From assembly GCA_903907075.1 (NCBI GenBank), contig CAIVMQ010000029.1, positions 62,001 through 126,000 on the forward strand: a stretch of 64,000 nt of DNA, given 5' to 3'. Of the stretch, positions 9,828-20,593 are shown piece by piece. Position numbers and translations under genes: made by a program. The notes below the pieces were generated by a model. That model had not been told where the DNA came from, did not search any database, and saw only the letters and a program-made list of their open reading frames with translations. Origin of the DNA: an uncultured Bacteroidia bacterium. Lineage in GTDB: Bacteria; Bacteroidota; Bacteroidia; Bacteroidales; Prolixibacteraceae. How positions within the stretch are numbered: position 1 is the first letter of the stretch; every line of letters starts with the position of its first letter.

Positions 9828-9861
9828 GTAAGCAAGTATTGCAATAACCGTTTAGTGCCGG

Positions 9862-10065
9862 CTACTCTTTCTTTTCCGTATTTATTCCCAAAAGGGGATA
9901 AAGAGGACAAACACTAAAAAAGCTTGTCAAAATAAACACGGCAGCAATTACAAGTAATACAATTGCGAGAGTTCCTTCAATTACCTTGGCAAAATAGAGT
10001 GCAGCGATGATTCCTGCGGCAAGAATCCGTAGTGCTTTGTCGATGGCCCCCATGTTTTTTTTCAT
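9862..10065 (-). CDS. DUF2892 (YgaP-TM-like) small membrane protein
   Basis: KNMGAIDKALRILAAGIIAAL...FFSVCPLYPLLGINT. Confidence 0.85.
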   Translation of the reverse strand: MKKNMGAIDKALRILAAGIIAALYFAKVIEGTLAIVLLVIAAVFILTSFFSVCPLYPLLGINTEKKE

Positions 10066-10200
10066 CTTGAATCTGAATTTAAGTGATTAGAAAAGAACTT
10101 TATGTCTGAAGTATCGATATAAGGTCTGACATAGCGATAAAACCAACACACTAAATTACTAAAAATAAATCAATTAGAAACAAGATCTCAAGCAGGCAAT

Positions 10201-10644
10201 TTATTTACCTGATTTAAGCTGAATAACCTTCCACTTTCCATCTTTCTTCACATGAGCAAGCCCTTTATAACAGCAGGCGCCGTGATAATTATACCCATTT
10301 TCGTAGCTTGGAGGAATTACCTCTCTCCCTTTCAGATCGATAAATCCATATTTATTTCCTGATTTAACAGCTGCAAATCCACCTATAAATCGCCAGGTCT
10401 GATCATATTTAGGAGAAACAATCTCCTTTCCCGACTGGTCGACATACCCATATTTACCATCTAATCTTACTGCCGCCATCCCTTCATCCAGGGTATAGGC
10501 AAGATCATATTTCGGCTCAACGATTACGACACCTTTGCTATCCTTATAACCATACTTATCGTTAGTGGCAGAATAGAAAGGGGCCACTTGAGCCTTGCAA
10601 ACGACTGTAAAGGCAAAGAGAACGATCAAAAAAACTATTTTCAT
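10201..10644 (-). CDS. WG-repeat-containing secreted protein
   Basis: Signal peptide; repeats KYGYKDSKGVVIVEPKYD / KYGYVDQSGKEIVSPKYD / KYGFIDLKGREVIPPSYE. Confidence 0.88.
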   Translation of the reverse strand: MKIVFLIVLFAFTVVCKAQVAPFYSATNDKYGYKDSKGVVIVEPKYDLAYTLDEGMAAVRLDGKYGYVDQSGKEIVSPKYDQTWRFIGGFAAVKSGNKYGFIDLKGREVIPPSYENGYNYHGACCYKGLAHVKKDGKWKVIQLKSGK

Positions 10645-10666
10645 TTTTCCTTTTTTATTTCAATAT

Positions 10667-12919
10667 TCATTGCCTTCCCGGCATATCATCAGGCAATATT
10701 CCCCATGTTGTGGATGGCTTATTGTCCATATAAAGAACCAGTTCTCCACCTTTTAGGATATCAGCATGGTTAATAAAAGAGCGGGTATAAGGAACCCCAT
10801 TTAATGTTGCCTTTTGAATATAGATATTACTGTTATTCAAATTATTTGCTTTTACAACAAATTGATTTCCAGACGCCAAAGATATCGTTGATTGCTGTGC
10901 CAAAGGTGTGCCAAATACATATTCTCCACTAGATGGATTAACCGGATAAATGCCTATGGAACTCATGATATACCATGCGCTCATCTGACCGCAATCATCA
11001 TTTCCGCATAACCCATTAGGCTGATTACTGTAGAATTCGGAGCGGATATAATTCACTTTATCGGCTGTTTTCCAAGGCTTTCCAATGTAGCTATATAAAT
11101 ACGGCACGTGATGACTTGGTTCATTTGAAAATTCCAAGAGGCCATAATATCCATTATTTATCAATTTGCTTTTCCGTCCATCAGTGGCATCATATAATGA
11201 ATCAAGTTTTTGTTCAAAACGCCGGGGACCTCCCATTGCGCTAATTAGTCCATAAATATCTTGTGGGACATACCAGGTATAAATCCACGCATTTCCTTCC
11301 TGAAAACCTATTGATTCTTTTGGATTAAAAGGGAGCATCCATTTGCCTTGTGAATCCTTTGCTCTGACAAAACCGCTGGTTGAGTCAAATACATTTTTCC
11401 AATACCCACTCCGTTTCATAAATTCGGCGTAGTCCGTCTGGTTATTTCGTTTTTTTGCAACTTGAGCAATGCACCAATCATCAAAAGCATACTCTACGGT
11501 CTTGGTTACTCCGCGCTGTCGCGGATCAAGATCATCGGGTACATATCCATATTTACGGTAATGATCAGATTCGCGGATATCTTCATTGGCAGTAGCTTTC
11601 ATCGCTTCATAAGCCAAATTAGCATCAAATCCGGTAATCCCTTTTAGCATAGCATCTGCAATGATTGGGACAGCATGATAGCCCGGCATGACATTCGCTT
11701 CGTTAAAGAATAGTTCCCATGAAGGGAGCAACCCATGTTGTTTATAGAATTGAAGAAAGGAGTTAATGATAGCCGGTTGGCGCTCAGTCTGCGTAAGAGT
11801 AAATAATGGAGCAGCTGCACGATAGGTATCCCATAATGAACTCAGGGTATAGATATTTTTTTCGGAATGGATATTTTTATCTGCTCCGGTATAGTTTCCC
11901 AAAGCATCGTCAAACCTGAACGGGGCAAAATAGCAATGGTATGCGGCTGTATAAAACGTCTCTTTAAAAGCTTTATCATCTGACTCAACCTTAATCTTAC
12001 CTAGTTCTGCTTCCCAGGCATCCGAGGCACTCTTCTTAACCCTTTCGAAATCCCACTCTTTTATCTCATCAAGACCAGCCAATGCACCATCAGTGCCCGC
12101 AGAACTGATTGCCACCTTGACAAGGATCTGCTCACCGGCTTTTGTATCGGGGAAAAGCAGCGAGGAGACTAATCGAACAGCCCGAGCTTCAACCTTCGAG
12201 TTAACCTTCACGCTATCCGCAAAAATGACAATATCCTCTATTGGCTTGCTGGTTTGCGCTGCAAAGTAAACACATCGTTCACCCACAAAGCCTACCGAGC
12301 GACGAAATCCAACAATCGTATTTGAATTGATTTTTTTCAAATAACATTCCAAAGGTAAGTCTCCATTATGACCAACACGGGCTTCGATACCATTACCAAC
12401 TCCCAGATCGAGTTTCAGTGTTGTCTTTGTGCTCTGCGGAAAAGTATACCGATGAAGTCCGCAATGAACAGTTGCCGTTAACTCAGCCTTAATATTAAAT
12501 GTCTTGAGAAGCACAGCATAATACCCGGGTTTTGCAGTCTCATCCTGATGGGTAAACTCGCTCCTTATCGCTTTCGGCGATGGGTCGAGGTTAACCAATG
12601 GGAATATGGAAATATCGCATAAATCTTCGGCTCCTGTTCCACTATAATGGGTGTGACTAAATCCTCCGATATATTTACTTTGGTAGTAATAACCACTGCA
12701 CCAGTTATAGCCTCGATCGCCGTTATCGGGACTTAGTTGCACCATACCAAAAGGGACCAGAGCGCCAGGAAAGGTATGGCCATCTTCATCGGTTCCAATA
12801 AAAGGATTTACATATTCGGTTAACCGCTCTGGCGTTCTCGGGTTACAAGCACAAAACAGCATAAAAGTAAAAGCTAGTACACCAAATTTCATCAAAACTA
12901 ATTTCTGATTATAACGCAT
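10667..12919 (-). CDS. GH92 family glycoside hydrolase (alpha-mannosidase-like), lipoprotein
   Basis: Lipobox-like LFCACN; YVNPFIGTDEDGHTFPGALVPFGMVQLSPD, FSHTHYSGTG, SLWDTYRAAAPL, GNDDCGQMSAWYIMSSIGIYPVNP. Confidence 0.96.
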   Translation of the reverse strand: MRYNQKLVLMKFGVLAFTFMLFCACNPRTPERLTEYVNPFIGTDEDGHTFPGALVPFGMVQLSPDNGDRGYNWCSGYYYQSKYIGGFSHTHYSGTGAEDLCDISIFPLVNLDPSPKAIRSEFTHQDETAKPGYYAVLLKTFNIKAELTATVHCGLHRYTFPQSTKTTLKLDLGVGNGIEARVGHNGDLPLECYLKKINSNTIVGFRRSVGFVGERCVYFAAQTSKPIEDIVIFADSVKVNSKVEARAVRLVSSLLFPDTKAGEQILVKVAISSAGTDGALAGLDEIKEWDFERVKKSASDAWEAELGKIKVESDDKAFKETFYTAAYHCYFAPFRFDDALGNYTGADKNIHSEKNIYTLSSLWDTYRAAAPLFTLTQTERQPAIINSFLQFYKQHGLLPSWELFFNEANVMPGYHAVPIIADAMLKGITGFDANLAYEAMKATANEDIRESDHYRKYGYVPDDLDPRQRGVTKTVEYAFDDWCIAQVAKKRNNQTDYAEFMKRSGYWKNVFDSTSGFVRAKDSQGKWMLPFNPKESIGFQEGNAWIYTWYVPQDIYGLISAMGGPRRFEQKLDSLYDATDGRKSKLINNGYYGLLEFSNEPSHHVPYLYSYIGKPWKTADKVNYIRSEFYSNQPNGLCGNDDCGQMSAWYIMSSIGIYPVNPSSGEYVFGTPLAQQSTISLASGNQFVVKANNLNNSNIYIQKATLNGVPYTRSFINHADILKGGELVLYMDNKPSTTWGILPDDMPGRQ

Positions 12920-13033
12920 TTAAAAGAATTGTATAATGGGATTATCATTTAATTCAGCGGAGGCAAATATAGGAATATGAATTTATGTTTCACCTTCGCC
13001 TACTATATATTTAGCTATCTAATGCCAGCTTAG

Positions 13034-13310
13034 TTAGTAAATTAGTGAGACATTGTCGATCCAAAGTTTCGATTCGGGAGACCCTATAAAATCAATTCCC
13101 TGATAGCTCGAGTTGAAATACATCACTAGATGGGTCGGTTGTTCATCACCCACCCTACTTAACCAAAGGTTCAGGCTTACCACTGTCTAAAACCCTTGAT
13201 TGACCATCTGGAACCGTGTATCGCTCGTGTGCATAACAACTAAATGAGATAAGTGAAAAACTAATAACCAGATAGTTCGCCTTAAAGCTCTCCATTATTT
13301 CATGCTTCAT
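13034..13310 (-). pseudogene. decayed secreted protein remnant: signal-peptide fragment (13155-13310) and out-of-frame C-terminal fragment (13034-13186) resembling a PCMD-type domain
   Basis: Reverse-strand frames: MKHEIMESFKANYLVISFSLISFSCYAHERYTVPDGQSRVLDSGKPEPLVK* and TVVSLNLWLSRVGDEQPTHLVMYFNSSYQGIDFIGSPESKLWIDNVSLIY*. Confidence 0.55.
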
Positions 13311-14091
13311 TTTGAATAAAATTTAATGCCAGATTATTAAATTGATCATATTTCTCAATACTACTTAGATGGCCGCAATTTTTCAAAACAACAATCTGAG
13401 CCGATTGGTGAAGATCGCAAAAACTTATGCAGTCGTTAAGAAATACATGATCCTGATCGCCTGAGACTAACAATACAGAATTGGAAAAGAATGGCTGATG
13501 AAATATTCGATCCATATGGTGCTTAACCTCTTCCAATATTCCAAGCCATGAGCGGTATTCATCCTTCTCAATCGTTTTAGAAACCTCGATAAAGACACGT
13601 CGTGATTCGCGATGGTTTCTATAGGGCATAATAATATAGGCCACTAAAGAATATAAAAAGTGGTTGTTGATATAAGGGGCAAGAAATTTACCCAATTTAA
13701 AAATCATATAAACAGATGTTTTAATCTTCAACACAGCCCCGGTCATCACGATCGACTTAAATCGATGTGGCTGAAAAGTCTCCATAACCCGGATTAAAGA
13801 GGCTCCAAAAGAACATCCAATAAAATTTGATTTTTCGATCTTATGATGATCCATAAGCAGAAAAATATCGTTAGAAATTAACTCAAGAGAATAATGTCCT
13901 TCTGCAGGCTTAGTAAGATTTTTTGAGAGACCATGCCCACGCAGATCCGGAATAAGAATATTAAAATGATCTTTAAATGCCTTTAGTTGAAGACTAAAGG
14001 TGCCTGAATCACCTCCGATTCCATGAATAAAGATTATCCAAGGATTTTTTTTTGACTTAAAATATAGGCGATGAGCCAAATGGTTTTTCAT
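13300..14091 (-). CDS. alpha/beta hydrolase
   Basis: IFIHGIGGDSGTFSLQ...DLRGHGLS...FIGCSFGASL...VSGDQDHVF...GHLSSIE. Confidence 0.88.
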   Translation of the reverse strand: MKNHLAHRLYFKSKKNPWIIFIHGIGGDSGTFSLQLKAFKDHFNILIPDLRGHGLSKNLTKPAEGHYSLELISNDIFLLMDHHKIEKSNFIGCSFGASLIRVMETFQPHRFKSIVMTGAVLKIKTSVYMIFKLGKFLAPYINNHFLYSLVAYIIMPYRNHRESRRVFIEVSKTIEKDEYRSWLGILEEVKHHMDRIFHQPFFSNSVLLVSGDQDHVFLNDCISFCDLHQSAQIVVLKNCGHLSSIEKYDQFNNLALNFIQNEA

Positions 14092-14408
14092 TCAGAAATT
14101 ATATGGAGTGCCTAATTTTTAAAACATTAATTTTCTTATGAGGATCTACTTAAGGACGTTTCCTCTACTCCAAATTTTAGGAAACCGAATAAAATCTCCG
14201 GCAGTTATTACTCCGGCTATTGATTTGACCCTAAAACAGGACAGGCTACCTTTACGTAGCAACAAGGATTTTACCCCCAGCCTTATTTCGAGTGATTTTT
14301 TTTGATTTGTCAGTCCTATTTGTGTTGGTTATTCTTTGTCTCTACGATTTATATTTCGTAGAATCGAAATAGCTGCTACGCCAAATAACTTCCCATTTTA
14401 ACCATTTA

Positions 14409-15365
14409 TCAATACTCTGAATTTGCCTGGCTATTATCATGACGTGCAAACACCGACATAAATCTTCCCGGAACCGGTGTTTCAAAACGCACTTCATTTC
14501 CCGTTATCGGATGAATAAATGCGAGCACTCGGGCATGGAGGCAGGTTCGACCAATAAGATTCGTCTTAGCACCATATTTTTTATCTCCAACTACAGGGTG
14601 TCCCAGCTCTTTCATATGCACACGTATCTGGTTTTTGCGGCCAGTCTCCAACTTCACTTCAACCAGTGTGATCGCCTCTCCACGGCGCAGAACCTTATAA
14701 TGGGTAATCGCCTCATCTCCTTCGCCAGCGACTTTTGTTGAATACATAATAAGAGCTTTATTCTCTTTCAAAAAGGAGCGGATCGTCCCTTGATCATCCG
14801 CTACAAGCCCCTCAACAACGGCCACATACGTCCGTTCGATAACGGCATCATGCCAGGCACGTTGCATAAGTGATTGAACATCTTCACTCTTGGCAAACAT
14901 CATAATTCCCGAGGTATCCCGATCAAGTCGGTGAACCACGAAGATCCGATTAGTGGGATCTTCCTTCTTTACGTGACCACTCAATATGCTATATGTGGTA
15001 AGTAGTTTTTCCTTCGCGGTAGCAATCGAGAGCATGCCCGCCTCTTTTTCTATAACAATCAGATAGGGATCCTCAAAAAGGATTCGCAACCCTTTGTATT
15101 TAATCACTTCAGGAATCTTGCCCGTGGTGATGGTGACCCGTTCACCGGATAATACAGGATAATCAAACTGAGTAATAATATGCGAACCTACCGATACCTG
15201 TCGATGCGCCAGCAATGCCTTTACGGTGGTTCTGCTTTTACCTTTTAGTTGTTCGATTAAGAATTTCAGTAATTCTGAATTTTCTTTAACCTCTAAATAA
15301 AACTGCTTTGGTGATCCTTTATCCGGACCGGAAGATTTTTGTTCCATATAATTTAGATTACCCAT
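14409..15365 (-). CDS. RluA family RNA pseudouridine synthase
   Basis: VVHRLDRDTSGIMMFAKS, ETGRKNQIRVHMKELGHPVVGDKKYG. Confidence 0.93.
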   Translation of the reverse strand: MGNLNYMEQKSSGPDKGSPKQFYLEVKENSELLKFLIEQLKGKSRTTVKALLAHRQVSVGSHIITQFDYPVLSGERVTITTGKIPEVIKYKGLRILFEDPYLIVIEKEAGMLSIATAKEKLLTTYSILSGHVKKEDPTNRIFVVHRLDRDTSGIMMFAKSEDVQSLMQRAWHDAVIERTYVAVVEGLVADDQGTIRSFLKENKALIMYSTKVAGEGDEAITHYKVLRRGEAITLVEVKLETGRKNQIRVHMKELGHPVVGDKKYGAKTNLIGRTCLHARVLAFIHPITGNEVRFETPVPGRFMSVFARHDNSQANSEY

Positions 15366-15421
15366 TTTGGCTCCTGCTCTTATTTAGGATAGGAGAAATA
15401 ACCGGTCAAAAGTACAATAAT

Positions 15422-16318
15422 TCATTCGATGGGAACCCGGTAAACCTTTTCGAGTAAAAAAGAATCGATCTTATCGGAATAACTATAATCAGAACGCTTG
15501 AGTAAATCGAGATAATCAGTTACAATCTTGCCACTTTGGCTCCCCTGGTTTTTAAGACAAAACGATTCAAGAGAAACTTTTAGGCTATCATTAAACAGAT
15601 TCGTACCCTGATCAAAGGCTCTTGAATTATCGAGACCGGCAAGGAGTGCACCCAGGTAATGGGAATATTTATCTTGCACCAATCTGGTTGAAATAAAACC
15701 GGGATATTGATTCAGGAAATGCTCCCAAGTTAAAATTCGTGCTATTAATGAGTCGGTAGGTATCGTAATCAATCCATCTTTAGAAAAGGGCGACTCTTGT
15801 TCTTTAGTTACCCGAGCAAGATATTCTCTATTAACCTTGGAAATTCGCGATCCGAAATGGGTTAACAAGAACCCCGTTTCGGGTTCGAGGGTATACGTTC
15901 CATCCGAAATATTCAGGTGGATCCCATGAGCCTCTAAATTTGAATTAATCGTTTTGAACGTTTGGTCAGAAGTTGAATGTTCAAGTTGATTCGTTATAGA
16001 CTCATTGCTTTCGAGATAGATTCCTGTGAGCTGATTCAGAAAATCAGTGAAAACAACAAACATAGAATCACGGGAAAGGGTATCAGCAACACAATTTTCA
16101 AAAAGTAATTCTGCGGTCTCGAGCGATAAAAGATCTGCGGGATCAAACTTATCCACAATCCCGCGATACTGAGCTGCATTTACAACCTTAAGTTGTCGGA
16201 TATTCTGCAAATCAATCGAGTCACTTGTGGTCATCGTATTAACGTAGACACTTTTAGGCTGATTGTAGCCACAAGAGAGCAACAGAATTGCAACCGTTAG
16301 GATAAGAATATCACGCAT
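15422..16318 (-). CDS. hypothetical lipoprotein
   Basis: N-terminal lipobox-like ILLLSCGYN; no family recognised. Confidence 0.6.
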   Translation of the reverse strand: MRDILILTVAILLLSCGYNQPKSVYVNTMTTSDSIDLQNIRQLKVVNAAQYRGIVDKFDPADLLSLETAELLFENCVADTLSRDSMFVVFTDFLNQLTGIYLESNESITNQLEHSTSDQTFKTINSNLEAHGIHLNISDGTYTLEPETGFLLTHFGSRISKVNREYLARVTKEQESPFSKDGLITIPTDSLIARILTWEHFLNQYPGFISTRLVQDKYSHYLGALLAGLDNSRAFDQGTNLFNDSLKVSLESFCLKNQGSQSGKIVTDYLDLLKRSDYSYSDKIDSFLLEKVYRVPIE

Positions 16319-16366
16319 TTAGTGGAAAATTAGTTCACACATTCGAGACCGATAGGATTTCGGCAC

Positions 16367-17713
16367 CTATAACCTTCTCTTAATTTCTGCCGTCTCCTTT
16401 TCGAAACCCGGTTTTTCGAGCAATGCAAACATATTCTTCTTGTAAGCCTCAACTCCCGGCTGATCAAATGGGTTAACATCAAGAATATATCCGCTAATAC
16501 CGCAAGCGATCTCGAAGAAATAAATTAACTGCCCGAGGTAAAATTCATTTAGTTGGGGAATATTAATCCGGATATTGGGGACACCTCCGTCAACGTGAGC
16601 GATACTTGTTCCCAACTCAGCCATTTTATTGATGTAGTCAACCCGTTTGCCCGCGAGAAAATTAAGCTTGTCAAGATCTGCTTTATCCGAGGGAACCAAT
16701 ACTTCGTTGTTCACATTTTCGACCGAAAGGACAGTTTCAAATAATATGCGTTCTCCCTCCTGGATATACTGGCCCATCGAATGCAGATCACTTGAGAAGT
16801 CGACACTTGCAGGAAAAATCCCTTTAAACTCTTTTCCTTCGCTTTCACCATAGAGCTGTTTCCACCATTCGGCAAAGAAATGCAGTTTCGGATTGTAATT
16901 GACCATAATTTCAACCTTCTTACCACTCTTGTAAAGGGCATTTCGCACAGCAGCATATTGGGCTGCAATATTATCTTCAAACGGAACATCTGCACCACAA
17001 GCAACCTCCATTGATTTTGCTCCATTAACTAATTCGCGGACATTGAATCCCGCAATCGCAATGGCAATAAGGCCAACAGGAGTTAAGACAGAATAACGGC
17101 CACCCACGTCATCGGGGATTACAAATGTCTTATAACCCTCTTCTATGGCCAATGTTTTTAAGGCGCCACGTGATTCATCCGTAATGGCAATGATCCGTTT
17201 GCGGGCTTCATCGACACCATATTTATCCTCAAGATCTTGTTTTAGTAGTCGGAATGCCAGTGCAGGTTCAGTTGTTGTTCCTGATTTCGAAATGATTGCA
17301 CACGCCCACTCTTTGTTATCAAGTAGATCACGCAATTCAAAAAGATAATCTTCACTGATATTCTGTCCGGCAAAAAGTACCAAAGGAGCTTCGAAGCTCC
17401 CCTTAATATGGGCAAATGAGTCGGAGAGGGCATCTATTATGGCTTTGCTTCCCAAATATGAACCACCGATACCGATCACCACAAAAACTTCAAGATGTTT
17501 GGACTGGAGCTTGAGGGCGACATTTTCAACGTCATCTAGAACTGATTCAGAGATCGACGAGGGAAGGTCAACCCATCCAAGGAAATCGTTCCCTTTTCCG
17601 GTTTTATTACGCAAGGCAATATTCTGAAGTTCGGCATTTTTCTTATAAGCTAAGATCTGATCAGCGGTAATAAAGTTGTAAACCTTATCAAGGTGTAAGG
17701 AGATATTCGTCAT
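16367..17713 (-). CDS. pgi: glucose-6-phosphate isomerase
   Basis: [68 protein letters not shown]. Confidence 0.97.
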   Translation of the reverse strand: MTNISLHLDKVYNFITADQILAYKKNAELQNIALRNKTGKGNDFLGWVDLPSSISESVLDDVENVALKLQSKHLEVFVVIGIGGSYLGSKAIIDALSDSFAHIKGSFEAPLVLFAGQNISEDYLFELRDLLDNKEWACAIISKSGTTTEPALAFRLLKQDLEDKYGVDEARKRIIAITDESRGALKTLAIEEGYKTFVIPDDVGGRYSVLTPVGLIAIAIAGFNVRELVNGAKSMEVACGADVPFEDNIAAQYAAVRNALYKSGKKVEIMVNYNPKLHFFAEWWKQLYGESEGKEFKGIFPASVDFSSDLHSMGQYIQEGERILFETVLSVENVNNEVLVPSDKADLDKLNFLAGKRVDYINKMAELGTSIAHVDGGVPNIRINIPQLNEFYLGQLIYFFEIACGISGYILDVNPFDQPGVEAYKKNMFALLEKPGFEKETAEIKRRL

Positions 17714-17724
17714 AAATAGTTGAA

Positions 17725-18729
17725 TTAGCGCAAATGTTCTGTTAATAACCGGATTTCAATGGCCGGAGAGATATTTTCGTAAATAATATTATACACCGAA
17801 TCGGTGATAGGCATATTTATATGGTGTTGTAGATTAAGCTCTTTAATACATTTTGTTGCATAATAGCCTTCGGCTATCATATCCATTTCGAGCATTGCTG
17901 ATCGAACGGTATACCCTTTTCCGATCATCGTACCAAAAGCACGGTTACGCGAAAAATGGGAATAACCTGTAACGAGAAGATCACCCAGGTAAGCTGAGGA
18001 TTTGATATCCCGTGTTATGGGATGCACAGTATCAACGAACCTTTTAATCTCCTGTATTGCATTAGACATAAGAACAGCCTGGAAATTATCGCCATAACGC
18101 AAACTGTGAGATATTCCTGCAGCAATAGCCATAATATTTTTTAATACCGCAGAATATTCTGTACCCCAGATATCATCCGAGATATGGGTTCGAATAGATG
18201 GGCTTTCCAAGAGCATTGCAAATTGTCTGGCACGCTTAACATCGGGACTTGCAATGGTAAGATACGAGAGTAAATCACGTGCAACTTCTTCAGCGTGGCA
18301 TGGTCCGGCAATAACTGCAAATTGGTCAAAAGGGAGATCATAAAATTCGTGAAAGAATTCACCAACGACAAGGTTATCATCAGGAATAATACCTTTTATT
18401 GCAGAAACAACATACCTGTCGCCAATATCAACAGTCAAATGGCTCAGGGTATCTTTAAGGAATGCTGACGGGGTAACAAAGACCAGAATATCAGAGTTCT
18501 TAACGATCTCGTTAATATCGGTATAAAAATTGATCCTCGACATTTCGAATTCTACAGAGCGAAGGTAATTTGGATTGTGCCTGAACTTTTTGAATAGCTC
18601 AATATTTTCCTCCTTACGAATAAACCAATTCAGTTCGGGTAGATTATAAATTAGAATCTTGGCCAGTGCTGTTGCCCAGCTTCCACTTCCAATTATTGCG
18701 ACCCTACTTTTTTCGTTAATTTCAGTCAT
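17725..18729 (-). CDS. gpsA: NAD(P)H-dependent glycerol-3-phosphate dehydrogenase
   Basis: [59 protein letters not shown]. Confidence 0.95.
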   Translation of the reverse strand: MTEINEKSRVAIIGSGSWATALAKILIYNLPELNWFIRKEENIELFKKFRHNPNYLRSVEFEMSRINFYTDINEIVKNSDILVFVTPSAFLKDTLSHLTVDIGDRYVVSAIKGIIPDDNLVVGEFFHEFYDLPFDQFAVIAGPCHAEEVARDLLSYLTIASPDVKRARQFAMLLESPSIRTHISDDIWGTEYSAVLKNIMAIAAGISHSLRYGDNFQAVLMSNAIQEIKRFVDTVHPITRDIKSSAYLGDLLVTGYSHFSRNRAFGTMIGKGYTVRSAMLEMDMIAEGYYATKCIKELNLQHHINMPITDSVYNIIYENISPAIEIRLLTEHLR

Positions 18730-18742
18730 TTTTACCGACGTA

Positions 18743-20482
18743 TTAATTTAACCAATTTGACACATCGTTAGCTGCGGGGTTAGGTAACCCAAGCTGATTT
18801 TTCTTATTGAATCCACAGATATCATTGAATAATTTAGACGATTTTACCTCTTTAAGTTGAGCAATTTTTTTATAACCCATTTTCTTAAGAACCTCTATCC
18901 ATTCGGCAGGGATTCCCAATTCAGTATATTTCTCATCCGAATCTTCTTCAGCCCTTTTTTCAGGCTTCATTTGTGGAAACAGAAGGACATCCTGTATTGA
19001 TATTGAATTAGTCATAAGCATCGTCAACCGGTCTATACCGATCCCCATTCCCGAGGTGGGTGGCATTCCATACTCGAGGGCACGAACGAAGTCCAAATCA
19101 ATAAACATCGCTTCATTATCCCCTTTTTCCGATAAACGGAGTTGTTCTTGAAAACGTTCCATCTGATCAATAGGATCGTTGAGCTCAGAGTAAGCATTAC
19201 ACAACTCTTTGCCATTAACCATAAGTTCGAAACGTTCTGTCAATTCCGGATTATCACGATGTTTCTTGCACAGTGGCGACATCTCAACAGGATAATCGGT
19301 GATAAATGTAGGCTGAATGTAATGACCTTCACATTTTTCACCAAATATCTCATCAATAAGTTTACCCTTGCCCATGGTGGTATCACATTCGACACCAATT
19401 TTTTTGCAAACCTCACGAAGAGCCTCTTCATCCATCCCCGAGATATCAAATCCGGTATGTTCATGAATCGATTCGAACATCGTGATTCTTTTGAAAGGCC
19501 TTTTAAAATCAATCGTTTTATCACCAACAGGAATCAAAGTCTTTCCATGCAATGAAAGGGCTACTCGCTCTATCATCTCTTCGGTAAAATCCATCATCCA
19601 GTTGTAATCCTTGTAAGCTACGTAGATCTCCATAACTGTAAATTCAGGATTATGCGTCCGGTCCATCCCTTCATTACGGAAGTCTTTCGAAAATTCGTAG
19701 ACCCCTTCGAATCCACCAACAATAAGTCGCTTAAGATATAGTTCATTTGCCACTCGTAAATAGAGCGGCATATTTAGTGCATTGTGATGTGTGATAAAAG
19801 GACGAGCAGATGCGCCACCCGGAATAGGCTGGAGGATTGGTGTTTCAACCTCAATATAACCGCGATCGTTGAAGAACTCACGCATCTGGTTAATAATCTT
19901 AGTCCGTTTTAAGAACACCTCTTTTACATGGGGATTAACAATAAGATCTAAATAGCGCTGCCTGTAGCGTTGTTCAGGATCTGTAAAGGCATCAAAAGTC
20001 TTTCCATCCTTCTCTTTAACAACGGGTAATGGCTTAATAGACTTACTAAGTAGCACAAACTCCTTGACATGAATGGTGGTCTCTCCCATCTGAGTGATAA
20101 AAACATATCCTTTCACACCAATGATATCGCCAATATCCAATAATTTTTTAAACACCTCATTATACAGTGTCTTATCCTCATCGGGGCATATTTCATCGCG
20201 GCTTAGGTAGATCTGAATACGGCCAGTTTCATCCTGAAGTTCCCCAAAAGATACCTTCCCCATGATACGCTGATTCATTAACCTCCCTGCAAAAACTACC
20301 TCCTGAAGATTGGGTATCTCAGGATTAAATGTTGTGAGTATCTGGCTCGCGTTTGTATTTGTTTTGAACTCATTCGCCGGATAAGGATTGATACCCAGGT
20401 CACGCAGTTTCTGCAAAGAACCACGCCTGATCAACTCCTGTTCACTTAATTCAATATTGCTCATTTTAAATGTTTCCGTCAA
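18743..20482 (-). CDS. lysS: lysyl-tRNA synthetase, class II
   Basis: FITHHNALNMPLYLRVANELYLKRLIVGGFEGVYEFSKDFRNEGMDRTHNPEFTVMEIY; GMGIGIDRLTMLMT. Confidence 0.97.
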   Translation of the reverse strand: MTETFKMSNIELSEQELIRRGSLQKLRDLGINPYPANEFKTNTNASQILTTFNPEIPNLQEVVFAGRLMNQRIMGKVSFGELQDETGRIQIYLSRDEICPDEDKTLYNEVFKKLLDIGDIIGVKGYVFITQMGETTIHVKEFVLLSKSIKPLPVVKEKDGKTFDAFTDPEQRYRQRYLDLIVNPHVKEVFLKRTKIINQMREFFNDRGYIEVETPILQPIPGGASARPFITHHNALNMPLYLRVANELYLKRLIVGGFEGVYEFSKDFRNEGMDRTHNPEFTVMEIYVAYKDYNWMMDFTEEMIERVALSLHGKTLIPVGDKTIDFKRPFKRITMFESIHEHTGFDISGMDEEALREVCKKIGVECDTTMGKGKLIDEIFGEKCEGHYIQPTFITDYPVEMSPLCKKHRDNPELTERFELMVNGKELCNAYSELNDPIDQMERFQEQLRLSEKGDNEAMFIDLDFVRALEYGMPPTSGMGIGIDRLTMLMTNSISIQDVLLFPQMKPEKRAEEDSDEKYTELGIPAEWIEVLKKMGYKKIAQLKEVKSSKLFNDICGFNKKNQLGLPNPAANDVSNWLN

Positions 20483-20522
20483 TTATTCGAAAAATATGGG
20501 CAAAGGTACAAAAAGTTATCCT

Positions 20523-20552
20523 TTTGGGTATAGCTACTTTTTAGTATATTTG
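20523..20552 (+). promoter_or_regulatory. putative primary-sigma promoter TTTG-N18-TATATTTG upstream of recJ
   Basis: TTTG 20523-20526, TATATTTG 20545-20552. Confidence 0.5.
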
Positions 20553-20593
20553 AGGAAATTATTTTGATCAAAAGCCCCTATTAAGAAGTAAGT

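Noticed and set aside
16553-17627. ORFs antisense to or overlapping pgi (16553..16744, 16647..16853, 16711..17025, 17145..17348, 17242..17433, 17439..17627)
   Set aside because: Fully embedded in pgi; compositional by-products.
19142-19555. 137-aa ORF antisense to lysS
   Set aside because: Embedded in a certain lysS CDS.
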